Shown here: piece after piece, positions 37,273 through 45,034 of the stretch
How the letters are laid out: each line of letters starts with the position of its first letter
Position numbering within the stretch: the stretch's first letter is position 1
Assembly (NCBI GenBank): GCA_003331585.1
Contig: QOPG01000001.1
Location: 1 to 50,208, forward strand
DNA length: 50,208 bases
Reading direction: 5' to 3'
From: Gammaproteobacteria bacterium
Lineage (GTDB): Bacteria > Pseudomonadota > Gammaproteobacteria > Steroidobacterales > Woeseiaceae
The notes under the pieces: model-generated
The model's database searches: none
What the model was told of the DNA's origin: nothing
Seen by the model: the letters and a program-made list of their open reading frames with translations, nothing else
Translations under genes and position numbers: made by a program

Positions 37273-39015
37273 TCAGTTACTCGACTCTGCCAGCAAAACT
37301 GATTCAATTACATTCTCGTTTGGAGGTATAGCTAATAATTGAAGTGATTCTGAAATAATTTCAGAAAAAACTGGTGCTGCAACATCACCTCCATAGTAAA
37401 ACTCTCCTGTTGGTTCATCTATGAGAACTACTGCAACAAGTCTGGGGTTTTCTATTGGAGCAACGCCGGCAAATATTGCTCTGTATCTATCATTGCTGTA
37501 TCCGCCAGTGCCAGAAATCTTCCAAACGGTACCTGATTTTCCACCTACTCTATAACCTTCAACTTTAGCTTTTTTTGATGTTCCATCAACTACTACTTTC
37601 TCTAACATCTTGAGAATTTTTGATGCTGTTTCCTCTTTGATTATTCTTTTGCCTTCATTTTGATTGTTTTTTCTTAAAGATAGTGGTTTGTTAACCCCTT
37701 TGTTTGCTATTGCAGCATATGCCTGAGCTAACTGAATTGGGGTTACACTTATCCCATAACCATAAGACATAGTAGCTTTTCCAATTTCCCCCCATTCTGA
37801 ATGATGATGAAGTTGACCTCTTGACTCACCAGGAAATCCGTCTGTGGCATATGAACCAAACCCAAAATCACTCATCAAACCCCAGAGTTTATCTGACTCT
37901 AGGCTTAGAGCAATTCTACTCATTCCTGCATTTGATGATCGCATTAAAACAGTGGGAAGATCCACAAAACCTAGATCGCTAGCGTCACTTATATTTCTTG
38001 AGCCTATTCTGACAGGAGAAGTATCTATAATACTAGAGTTATCATAATCACCAGTTTCAATCGCTCTTGCAATTATAAATGGCTTTATACTTGAGCCGGG
38101 CTCATACATATCAATAATGGCTCGATTCCTCATTAAGGCCGGAATCATCGAGCGTCTTTTGTTATTGTCATAAGTAGGATGATTTGCAATTGCCAAGATT
38201 TCGCTATTTAAAACATCAACAAGAATTGCGCTTCCCGATATTGCTTGATTCTTGATAACTGCTGATTCAAGTGCTTTGTATGCAATATGTTGAAGTCTCA
38301 GATCTATACTTAAGGTTAAATCCATGCCAGCTTGTGGAGATTTTATAATTTCTATATTTTCTATCTGCCTCTTGTACCGATCTCTCAAAACAGTCTTCTT
38401 ACCACTTACCCCCTTTAATGAACCATCGTATTGACGCTCAATACCCTCTAAACCTTTTTGACGCTCAATACCCTCTAAACCTTTTTCATCTGATGTCAAA
38501 CCCAGTAATTGAGAGACAATCTTACCGGCCGGATATGAACGTTTGTAATTTCTCTCTAGTTCTAAATTAGGTATCTCTAGAATCTTGATCTTATTAGAAA
38601 TACTCGTCTCAACATTTTTTTTTATATAAAGAAAAGTTTTATTCCCATTTAAAGCATTTTGAATTGATTTTCTTAACTCATTAGGATCTTTTTCTATAAG
38701 AATGGCTAATTCATTGAACTCTTCAGTATTTTTATCAAATTTTTTAGGATAAATCTTTATATGATCCACTGGTATGCTTATTGCCAGAGTTTTATTATTC
38801 CTGTCTGTTATAGTCCCTCGGTAAGCGGCAATATCAACTGTCTTAAGTTGTCTTAGATTTCCTTGATGAATTAGAAAATCTTTGTTTAGCACTTGGAGAT
38901 AACTGGATCTTAATATCAAAATAATCGAGAAAAATACAAAAAAACCAAATATCCAGAATGACCTCACAATAAATCTTTTTGAGATATCTTCTCTAGTTTC
39001 TGCCCCTCTTCTCAT
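37273..39015 (-). CDS. ftsI: septal peptidoglycan transpeptidase FtsI (PBP3)
   Basis: Class B penicillin-binding protein that cross-links septal peptidoglycan with FtsW. The 580-residue protein has a short basic cytoplasmic tail, one transmembrane helix at about 18-38 (FWIFGFFVFFSIILILR), a pedestal domain, and a transpeptidase domain with the three active-site motifs: SSIK in YEPGSSIKPF, SSN in MRSSNAGMS and KSGT in VGGKSGTVWK. Residues about 178-195 contain KGLEGIERQ twice in a row from an exact 27-base duplication. The start overlaps the ftsL stop by one base (TAATG). Confidence 0.96.
   Translation of the reverse strand: MRRGAETREDISKRFIVRSFWIFGFFVFFSIILILRSSYLQVLNKDFLIHQGNLRQLKTVDIAAYRGTITDRNNKTLAISIPVDHIKIYPKKFDKNTEEFNELAILIEKDPNELRKSIQNALNGNKTFLYIKKNVETSISNKIKILEIPNLELERNYKRSYPAGKIVSQLLGLTSDEKGLEGIERQKGLEGIERQYDGSLKGVSGKKTVLRDRYKRQIENIEIIKSPQAGMDLTLSIDLRLQHIAYKALESAVIKNQAISGSAILVDVLNSEILAIANHPTYDNNKRRSMIPALMRNRAIIDMYEPGSSIKPFIIARAIETGDYDNSSIIDTSPVRIGSRNISDASDLGFVDLPTVLMRSSNAGMSRIALSLESDKLWGLMSDFGFGSYATDGFPGESRGQLHHHSEWGEIGKATMSYGYGISVTPIQLAQAYAAIANKGVNKPLSLRKNNQNEGKRIIKEETASKILKMLEKVVVDGTSKKAKVEGYRVGGKSGTVWKISGTGGYSNDRYRAIFAGVAPIENPRLVAVVLIDEPTGEFYYGGDVAAPVFSEIISESLQLLAIPPNENVIESVLLAESSN
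38431..38484 (-). repeat. exact 27-base tandem duplication inside ftsI
   Basis: The 27-base unit starting TTGACGCTCAATACCC on the plus strand occurs at 38431-38457 and again, unchanged, at 38458-38484. It encodes KGLEGIERQ twice in frame. Other FtsI proteins have a single such segment (of the type GxGIEGVE) ahead of the RKDRYGR region, so one copy is extra. Confidence 0.95.
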
Positions 39016-39278
39016 TATTTTTTATATATTCTCATTTCATCTACAGCTGGTTTTTTCAATTCAAGAGCTTCTATTGCTTGTTGCTCAATTCTAGCTGGAT
39101 TACCTAATCGAATTTCTTCTGATTTGAGTTCGTTCCATTCAATATTTAATTGATCTCTATGTTTTTTATGTGCCTCGAGTTCAATAAAAAGTTCTCGTGA
39201 TTCATGCTTGATGAAAATCAAGCCTATCGCTGAACTCCCACAAATCAAAATAATCAAAAACAACTTAAATGAACTCAT
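39015..39278 (-). CDS. ftsL: cell division protein FtsL
   Basis: Small bitopic divisome protein that forms a coiled coil with FtsB and activates FtsWI. The 87-residue protein has one transmembrane helix at residues about 5-23 (LFLIILICGSSAIGLIFI) and a heptad-rich periplasmic part (ELFIELEAHKKHRDQLNIEWNELKSEE). It ends with ARIEQQAIEALEL, which matches the FtsL end. It is coupled to ftsI by TAATG. It normally follows rsmH directly; here ftsZ is between, with an 84-base spacer. Confidence 0.88.
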   Translation of the reverse strand: MSSFKLFLIILICGSSAIGLIFIKHESRELFIELEAHKKHRDQLNIEWNELKSEEIRLGNPARIEQQAIEALELKKPAVDEMRIYKK

Positions 39279-39362
39279 TTTTAAATATCGCCCTGATTTG
39301 GAATATCTGAGAAACTCCCATTTTTATGGAAAACAGTTTTTTAACTTTAAATGACTATTCTC

Positions 39363-40508
39363 TTAATCAGCTTGCCTTCTGAGAAAGGCAGGAACATTTA
39401 ACAAATCTTCAGAAGAGTCGTCATCTTCAATGTCATCTCCTACTGCCTTGTTTCTTTGTGTTATAGGTTTACTTAAAGTGTCATAATCGGGTGCTTCATT
39501 AGATTTATCATCATTTTTCTTAATTATTCTCATTGGAGATGATTGAGAAACATTTTTACCCAAACCCGTTGCGACGACAGTGACTCTCACCTCATCTTGC
39601 ATTGATTGGTCAAGTGCAGATCCAATAATTACAGTGGCATCTGATGCTGCAAACTCTTTTATTGTGTCACCAATTTCTGAAAATTCTCCAATTGTTAGAT
39701 TGAGATCAGAAGTAACATTTACGAGAATACCATTAGCCCCTGAGAGATTAACATCTTCCAATAGAGGGCTTGAAATTGCAGCTTCAGCTGCTTCTCTTGC
39801 TCTTCCTTCACCAGATGATACTCCGGAACCCATCATTGCCATCCCCATTTCAGACATGACTGTTCTGACATCAGCAAAATCTACATTCATCGTACCAGGA
39901 GTTGTTATCAACTCGGCTATACCTTGAACTGCACCCTGAAGTACTTCATTTGCAGATTGAAATGCATCAATTAATGTTGTATCTGAACCGAGAACAGCAA
40001 GAAGTTTCTCATTCGGAATGGTTATTAAAGAGTCAACATATTTTCCAAGTTCAGCTATCCCATGATCAGCAATTGTCATTCGTTTGGATCCTTCCAACTC
40101 AAAAGGTTTAGTAACGACGGCAACTGTTAAAATTCCGAGTTCTTTGGCAACTTGAGCAACTACAGGAGCTGCTCCTGTTCCTGTTCCTCCTCCCATTCCA
40201 GCAGTAATAAATAACATGTCAGCACCTTCAATTACCTCAACAATTCTATCTCGATCTTCCATTGCAGCCTGTCGACCAATATCAGGATCAGCGCCAGCTC
40301 CTAGACCTTTTGTTATATTGCAGCCTATTTGAAGCGCCGTTTTAACTCTTGCAGTATTGAGTGCCTGTGCATCAGTATTGGCACAAACAAAATCAACGCC
40401 CTCAATACCAGTATTAACCATATGTGAGACAGCATTTCCTCCGCCGCCTCCAACTCCAATTACCTTTATGACCGCGCTTTGACTATGTGCATCCATTAAT
40501 TCAAACAT
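39363..40508 (-). CDS. ftsZ: cell division GTPase FtsZ (at an unusual position)
   Basis: Tubulin-like GTPase that forms the Z ring. The 381-residue protein has the nucleotide-binding start [17 protein letters not shown], the tubulin signature [13 protein letters not shown], and the T7 loop [12 protein letters not shown] linker rich in charged residues leads to the conserved C-terminal peptide [13 protein letters not shown] that binds FtsA, ZipA and ZapD. A GGAGG site at 40516-40520 is 7 bases before the ATG. It lies 33 bases after rsmH and 84 before ftsL, not between ftsA and lpxC as in nearly all relatives. The gene looks complete and functional. Confidence 0.98.
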   Translation of the reverse strand: MFELMDAHSQSAVIKVIGVGGGGGNAVSHMVNTGIEGVDFVCANTDAQALNTARVKTALQIGCNITKGLGAGADPDIGRQAAMEDRDRIVEVIEGADMLFITAGMGGGTGTGAAPVVAQVAKELGILTVAVVTKPFELEGSKRMTIADHGIAELGKYVDSLITIPNEKLLAVLGSDTTLIDAFQSANEVLQGAVQGIAELITTPGTMNVDFADVRTVMSEMGMAMMGSGVSSGEGRAREAAEAAISSPLLEDVNLSGANGILVNVTSDLNLTIGEFSEIGDTIKEFAASDATVIIGSALDQSMQDEVRVTVVATGLGKNVSQSSPMRIIKKNDDKSNEAPDYDTLSKPITQRNKAVGDDIEDDDSSEDLLNVPAFLRRQAD

Positions 40509-40541
40509 CGATAATCCTCCGTTTATTTGTTCATTTAATAA

Positions 40542-41483
40542 TTAAATTCTTTCAGCTATTCTTAATACAGCACTTCTACTTCTTACGTTATCTTGTATCT
40601 CATCTACTGACGCTTTAATTGCCTTACCAATTTTTTTTAATTTTGGTTTAAACTCATCTGGTACATCAGGCATCCCTCTGTATTGTTCAGACTCATTCGA
40701 AAAATTTCTAATAAATCTTTTTACAATTCGATCTTCGAGTGAATGAAAACTTATCACACAGAGTCTTCCACCTTTTTTTAGTATCTCAAGACTCGAATCA
40801 AGAGCATTCTCAAGTTGTTTTAACTCATCATTAATAAAGATACGAATTGCTTGAAATGTTTTAGTTGCTGGGTGTTTTTTTTGATGAGTATTTGGATAAA
40901 CTTTTTTTACTATCTCAGCAAGTTCTAATGTGGTTAAAATTGGCTTTTCGGCCCTAGATTTGATTATCGATCTCGCAATCCTTGACGAAAATCGCTCTTC
41001 TCCATATTTAAATAATACTTCTCTTAGTTTCTTTTCACTGACTCTTGCCAACCAATCTGCAGCACTTAATCCATTTATGGGGTCCATTCTCATATCTAGC
41101 GGACCATCTTTCTGAAAACTAAATCCTCGAGAAGCGCAATCCAATTGGGGTGACGAAACACCTAAATCAAGAAGAATTCCGTGAATTTTTGACGAATCGT
41201 AATTTTTTTGTGAAACTAATTTTATATTTTTCATCTCATCTTTATCTAGATTGAAGCGAATATCCCCATCAAATATTTTTTTTGAATCACTAATTGCCTC
41301 GGGATCTCTATCAATTGCGACAAGTCTCCCTTTCTCTCCTAGTCTTTCAAGAATTTCTCTACTGTGACCTCCTCTGCCGAATGTCCCATCGATATAGAGA
41401 CCATCTTTTTTTACATCTAGTGCATCAATTGCCTCTTTAAGTAATACGGGCATATGACCATTTATGTTTTTTTTGTCTATCAA
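40542..41483 (-). CDS. rsmH: 16S rRNA m4C1402 methyltransferase RsmH (MraW)
   Basis: Methylates N4 of C1402 in 16S rRNA, using S-adenosylmethionine. The 313-residue protein starts with TTG at 41483-41481 (MIDKKNINGHMPVLLKEAID), needed to include the conserved His before PVLL; the next ATG would cut it. SAM-site motifs are YIDGTFGRGGHSREIL and LLDLGVSSPQLD, and later segments are FSFQKDGPLDMRMD, ATKTFQAIRIFINDEL and VISFHSLEDRIVKRF. It follows mraZ by 5 bases. Confidence 0.95.
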   Translation of the reverse strand: MIDKKNINGHMPVLLKEAIDALDVKKDGLYIDGTFGRGGHSREILERLGEKGRLVAIDRDPEAISDSKKIFDGDIRFNLDKDEMKNIKLVSQKNYDSSKIHGILLDLGVSSPQLDCASRGFSFQKDGPLDMRMDPINGLSAADWLARVSEKKLREVLFKYGEERFSSRIARSIIKSRAEKPILTTLELAEIVKKVYPNTHQKKHPATKTFQAIRIFINDELKQLENALDSSLEILKKGGRLCVISFHSLEDRIVKRFIRNFSNESEQYRGMPDVPDEFKPKLKKIGKAIKASVDEIQDNVRSRSAVLRIAERI

Positions 41484-41488
41484 AATAA

Positions 41489-41938
41489 TTACAACGAGAG
41501 AGTATCGAGCTCTCCCGACAGCCCGATTTCATCTTCCATGTTAAGCCAAGAATCACGTTTATCGCTCCATGATTTGTCATTCCATAGTTCAAACTTTTTT
41601 CCTTGACCGAGTAAAATTGCTTGGCGATCAAGATTTGCAAATTCTCTTAACTCTTTAGATATTAGAATTCTCCCATTGCCATCTAATTCCATCTCGGTAG
41701 CATATCCCACCATAAGTCTTTGAAGACGTCTCGCTTGTTTATTCATTGTAGGTAATCGTATTAATTTTCTTTCAATTTCCTCCCAGTCAGGATAAGGATA
41801 AATTAATAGACAGTAATCCCGATCAACAGTTACTACTACCTCCCCATTGGAACGCGAGAGAATTCGATCTCGATACCTTGTGGGAATAGCGAGCCTCCCT
41901 TTTGCGTCTAAAGTTACTTTTGTTGCTCCACGAAACAT
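41489..41938 (-). CDS. mraZ: transcriptional regulator MraZ
   Basis: AbrB/SpoVT-like DNA-binding protein that represses its own operon by binding short repeats near the promoter. The 149-residue protein has two related halves, MFRGATKVTLDAKGRLAIPTR and ATEMELDGNGRILISKELRE, each with the DxxGR motif. I chose the second of two adjacent ATGs (41936-41938), which gives the standard MFRGA start. It is the first gene of the dcw cluster, and its operator and promoter are visible upstream. Confidence 0.95.
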   Translation of the reverse strand: MFRGATKVTLDAKGRLAIPTRYRDRILSRSNGEVVVTVDRDYCLLIYPYPDWEEIERKLIRLPTMNKQARRLQRLMVGYATEMELDGNGRILISKELREFANLDRQAILLGQGKKFELWNDKSWSDKRDSWLNMEDEIGLSGELDTLSL

Positions 41939-41978
41939 CATTTTCTTTTATTATTTGTTGGTATAGTTGCATCTATTA

Positions 41979-42002
41979 ACCAATAAAACCCACATTTATC
42001 CA
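41979..42002 (-). promoter_or_regulatory. MraZ operator (three TGG repeats at 10-base spacing)
   Basis: On the minus strand the sequence reads TGGATAAATG, TGGGTTTTAT, TGGT, so three TGG-N boxes start exactly 10 bases apart. This matches the known MraZ box, three TGGG-type repeats with 5-6 base spacers found just downstream of the mraZ promoter in E. coli. It lies 10 bases downstream of the predicted -10 and 40 bases upstream of the mraZ start. Confidence 0.75.
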
Positions 42003-42004
42003 CA
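41996..42004 (+). promoter_or_regulatory. consensus DnaA box over the mraZ promoter
   Basis: TTATCCACA at 41996-42004 is an exact match to the strongest DnaA box. It overlaps the distal MraZ repeat (41999-42002) and lies at about the predicted transcription start of mraZ. A single 9-mer can occur by chance, so function is inferred from position only. Confidence 0.45.
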
Positions 42005-42011
42005 TAATGAC

Positions 42012-42040
42012 ACTATATTGATGCCTATAATTAGCGTCAA
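42012..42040 (-). promoter_or_regulatory. sigma70-type promoter of mraZ and the dcw cluster
   Basis: On the minus strand TTGACG (42040-42035) and TATAGT (42017-42012) are separated by exactly 17 bases. Both hexamers are 5 of 6 or better to consensus. Transcription would start near 42005, leaving a leader of about 65 bases that begins at the MraZ boxes. It is the clearest promoter in the window and probably drives mraZ, rsmH and ftsZ at least. Confidence 0.8.
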
Positions 42041-42319
42041 CAATAAAAAAAGTATATTTCCTTTAAGCTCAGTAACTTAGGATGATTTTACGAAAAATAA
42101 AATCGAATATTTAGATAGATTTGAAACTAAAAATCAATCACTTAAAGATTATATCTAAAGCATAATATTTAATTGATTTTGTTGAAAAAAAATATTTTTT
42201 ATAAAATACACTGGAGAATAGTTTTTTCAGTTTTTCGCGCTAAAATAGTAAATAATTTATTAAAAATATTCAATAAAGTATTGATAAATATGTTTTTATT
42301 TATAAAGATCAATTATAAA
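42041..42319. other. AT-rich spacer between rnpB and the mraZ promoter
   Basis: This stretch has no open frame of note and is extremely rich in A and T, with several runs of T and A. It should contain the end of rnpB transcription: just past the RNA, TTTATAA and TTATAAA (minus strand, about 42299-42319) could form a weak AT stem, but a convincing terminator is not visible. I see no RNA gene or repeat array in it. Confidence 0.5.
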
Positions 42320-42685
42320 GTAAGAGTTGAACATAAGCCGGGTTCTGTTTAAGCAATCATTCATCTAGGATAATTGTCACCAATTACCTCTTGCAACCTA
42401 CCCAGAAGTTCGTTCGGAAAAGACGATATGAAATTAATCAAATACTTCTCTATTTGGTCTTGCTCCCAGCGGGGTTTACCAAGCCATAAATGTTGCCATT
42501 TATGCGGTGCGCTCTTACCGCACCATTTCAACCTTGCCATTACATAAGTAATTTGGCGGTATATTTTCTGTTGCACTTTCCATGGGTTCGCACCCTCCAG
42601 GTGTTACCTGGCACTCTATCCGATGGAGCCCGGACTTTCCTCTGATAATCTCATTATTACCAGCGATTGCCTGTTCAACTCTTAC
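42320..42685 (-). ncRNA. rnpB: RNase P RNA (type A)
   Basis: Catalytic RNA that cuts the 5' leader from tRNA precursors. Read on the minus strand, it opens with GTAAGAGTTGAACAGG and has GAGGAAAGTCCGGGCTCCAT (the P4/J region), AGGGTGCGAACCCATGG and the closing AACAGAACCCGGCTTATG. The first and last 14 bases (42685-42672 and 42333-42320) are perfect complements, forming helix P1, which sets the ends. The length is about 366 bases, normal for type A. rnpB next to mraZ is also seen in Pseudomonas; rsmI, usually on its other side, is absent. Confidence 0.95.
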
Positions 42686-42750
42686 CAACCAAAGATTACA
42701 TTTTATTTTAGGAAATATATACATTTTTAATGCACCAAATGATCGAGTTT

Positions 42751-43377
42751 TTATTTTTGTTTGCATAAAAAATTAAATACCTCATTCTCTGACACAACAT
42801 CAGCATATTTTGCATTCATATCAAATAAATTAGCAATATGAGGTTTCTCATGTCTATCACCACATGCATCTTTCACGACTATCGGTCTAAAACCATATGA
42901 AATAGCATCTACGCATGTCGCCCTAATACAGCCACTTGTTGTTAAACCTGTAATTATAAGAGTATCAATTTCTAAATTATTTAGTTTCTTTGAAAGACAA
43001 GTTTCAAAAAAAGCGCTTGGATATTGTTTTGTTATTACGATTTCATTCGGATCAATATCTAATTTGGATGGCCAGCCAGCGGTCTTGGCACCCTCGATAA
43101 AGCAACTCAAAACAGGAAGCTTTTCAAAGAATACCCCTCCATTTTTGCCATCTTTTTGATAACTGACATTGGTGTAAATGATTGGAATATTTTTTTCTCT
43201 TCCTTTGTTACGAATTCGAATTGCAGATAAGAGGGCTTTTTCGACATCTGCATACAATGGAGAATTTTCATCAAAATATGCTGCAACAAAATCAACCAAT
43301 ATTATTGCAGGATTTTTTCCAAAACCGAGCCTCTTATTGAAGACAGCTTTATAATTTTGATCTAAGTCTTTATTCAT
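42751..43377 (-). CDS. isochorismatase-family cysteine hydrolase
   Basis: The 208-residue protein belongs to the isochorismatase-like amidohydrolases. The catalytic triad is visible: Asp in AIILVDFVAAYF (near residue 29), Lys in VITKQYPSAFF, and the nucleophilic Cys in GLTTSGCIRATCVDAISYGF. The length and the Ser-Gly-Cys-Ile-Arg-Ala-Thr motif fit best with N-carbamoylsarcosine amidase or maleamate amidohydrolase relatives rather than nicotinamidase. The substrate cannot be settled. It ends 66 bases before rnpB on the same strand and is divergent from the symporter gene. Confidence 0.85.
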   Translation of the reverse strand: MNKDLDQNYKAVFNKRLGFGKNPAIILVDFVAAYFDENSPLYADVEKALLSAIRIRNKGREKNIPIIYTNVSYQKDGKNGGVFFEKLPVLSCFIEGAKTAGWPSKLDIDPNEIVITKQYPSAFFETCLSKKLNNLEIDTLIITGLTTSGCIRATCVDAISYGFRPIVVKDACGDRHEKPHIANLFDMNAKYADVVSENEVFNFLCKQK

Positions 43378-43534
43378 TTTTACTTTTAAGTTATATATTC
43401 AGATATTCTAAATTATTAAAATTGATTTCAATAAACGACATTGATATTACTTTAATATATTCTAAATACACAAAAATAATCTCAAGTAGATATTTTTAAA
43501 TTACTAATATCCGATTTCTTGTAGCATAAATATT

Positions 43535-44995
43535 ATGGGTCAATCAGAAGTTATAGCGATTACACTTATTTTTTATCAAGTACTTTTGATTTCAATTGGT
43601 ATTTGGGCATCAAAAAAAATAAAAAATAATACAGATTTTCTTCTGGGAGGCAGGCAACTCGGAGCATGGGTTGCTGGTTTATCATATGCAGCAAGCACAT
43701 CTTCGGCATGGGTACTTCTTGGTTTTAGCGGCTTTGTTTTTTCTTATGGATATTCAGCATTATGGATGATGCCGGGTATTTGGATTGGTTACGTCATAAT
43801 GTGGTTAAATCTTGGACCTACTATTCGGATTCAATCTAGTAAAAATCAATGGGTAACGCCAACAGATTTCATTAGTGCGAACGTTGATTCAAGTAAGAAA
43901 AAAAATATCGCTATTCTCGCTGCTTTTTTAATCACATTTTGCTTTATATTTTATATCGCCGCTCAATTCGATGCGGCAGCGAGTGCTTTCTCTAGTAATT
44001 TTGATATTTCTCTTGGATCAAGTTTGCTTTTGGGTGCATTAATTATTTTAATTTATTGTTTGTTAGGTGGTTTCTGGGCGGCTAGCTTAACCGATACAAT
44101 GCAAGCAATCGTCATGGTCTGTGCAGCAATTTCTGTATCTACAGTTACTTACATTGAAGCTGGTGGTTATGAAATTATAATAAAATCATTAAAATCATAT
44201 GATAAGAATTACACGGATTGGTTTGGTGGATATGCAGGTTTCACCTTGATTGGATTTCTCGCTGGTTTAATTGGAATAGGGAGTGGAACATTTGGCCAAC
44301 CTCACCTTCTGGCAAGGTTAATGGCTGTTAAAGGTGAAAAAGAACTAATAACAGGATTTAAAATTGCTTTTTTTTGGGTAATTATTATTTATTGCGCTAT
44401 GGCAATTTTAGGTCTTTCAGCAAGAAGTATTATCACTGAGATTAATTCAGGTGAACAGGTGTTTTATATAATGGCAGAGAATTTACTTCCGCCTATTTTA
44501 GCGGGAATTGTTATCGCTTCTATATTATCTGCTGTAATGTCAACTGTGGATTCGCTACTTCTCGCATCTTCCTCAGCAATTTCTCATGATCTGCAGTTAT
44601 ATAAATTTTTTAAAATAGAAAAATTAATAATCTCAAGAATTGTAATGACTGCTATTGTTTGTCTCTCAACAATGCTTGCTTGGATGATCCCGGACAGTAT
44701 TTTCAATAGAGTACTGTTTGCATGGAGTGCATTAGGTGCCGCATTTGGAGCGATAGTTATAGCCAGGGTATTCGGCTTTGAACCATCATATAAAGCAAGG
44801 GTATGGAGCATCTTAACAGGTTTCTTCAGTACGGTGATATTCTATACCTTTGGAAATATCAAGCCAGGAACAAGTAACAATTCGATATATGAATCTTTGT
44901 CTTATTTGGGCAATCTTCCTGGTGACCCATTTGAAAGATTAGCGCCATTCATCTTGTCATGTTCTGTTATTTTCTTGTTTTCTAGAAAAAAATAA
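43535..44995 (+). CDS. sodium:solute symporter of the PutP (proline) group
   Basis: The 486-residue member of the SSS family has about 13 transmembrane segments and imports a small solute with Na+. FLLGGRQLGAWVAGLSYAAS, LLGGFWAASLTDTMQA, GIGSGTFGQPHLLARLMAVK and ASILSAVMSTVDSLLLASSS follow the proline carrier PutP closely, so proline or a related compound is the likely cargo. The upstream 157 bases contain a possible promoter (TTGATA then TAAATA at about 43440-43470), which is weak. It is divergent from the isochorismatase-like gene and convergent with the MFS gene. Confidence 0.88.
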   Translation: MGQSEVIAITLIFYQVLLISIGIWASKKIKNNTDFLLGGRQLGAWVAGLSYAASTSSAWVLLGFSGFVFSYGYSALWMMPGIWIGYVIMWLNLGPTIRIQSSKNQWVTPTDFISANVDSSKKKNIAILAAFLITFCFIFYIAAQFDAAASAFSSNFDISLGSSLLLGALIILIYCLLGGFWAASLTDTMQAIVMVCAAISVSTVTYIEAGGYEIIIKSLKSYDKNYTDWFGGYAGFTLIGFLAGLIGIGSGTFGQPHLLARLMAVKGEKELITGFKIAFFWVIIIYCAMAILGLSARSIITEINSGEQVFYIMAENLLPPILAGIVIASILSAVMSTVDSLLLASSSAISHDLQLYKFFKIEKLIISRIVMTAIVCLSTMLAWMIPDSIFNRVLFAWSALGAAFGAIVIARVFGFEPSYKARVWSILTGFFSTVIFYTFGNIKPGTSNNSIYESLSYLGNLPGDPFERLAPFILSCSVIFLFSRKK

Positions 44996-45034
44996 TTAAA
45001 TATTTTAGATAAATTATATTTAATTTAATGCTAA

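Noticed and set aside
39279-39362. Possible terminator or promoter between ftsZ and ftsL
   Set aside because: CCAT and ATGG around a short A/T loop could pair, but the stem is four bases and no T tract follows on the minus strand; no clear -35 and -10 pair is visible.
41942-42319. Possible replication origin (very AT-rich stretch with a DnaA box)
   Set aside because: Only one DnaA box is visible, there is no dnaA, dnaN, gidA or parAB nearby, and the AT richness is common in spacers of this genome.
42361-42766. Open frames on the minus strand and one on the plus strand within 42361-42776
   Set aside because: They fall inside rnpB, whose sequence motifs and P1 pairing are clear. They are chance frames in a structured RNA gene.
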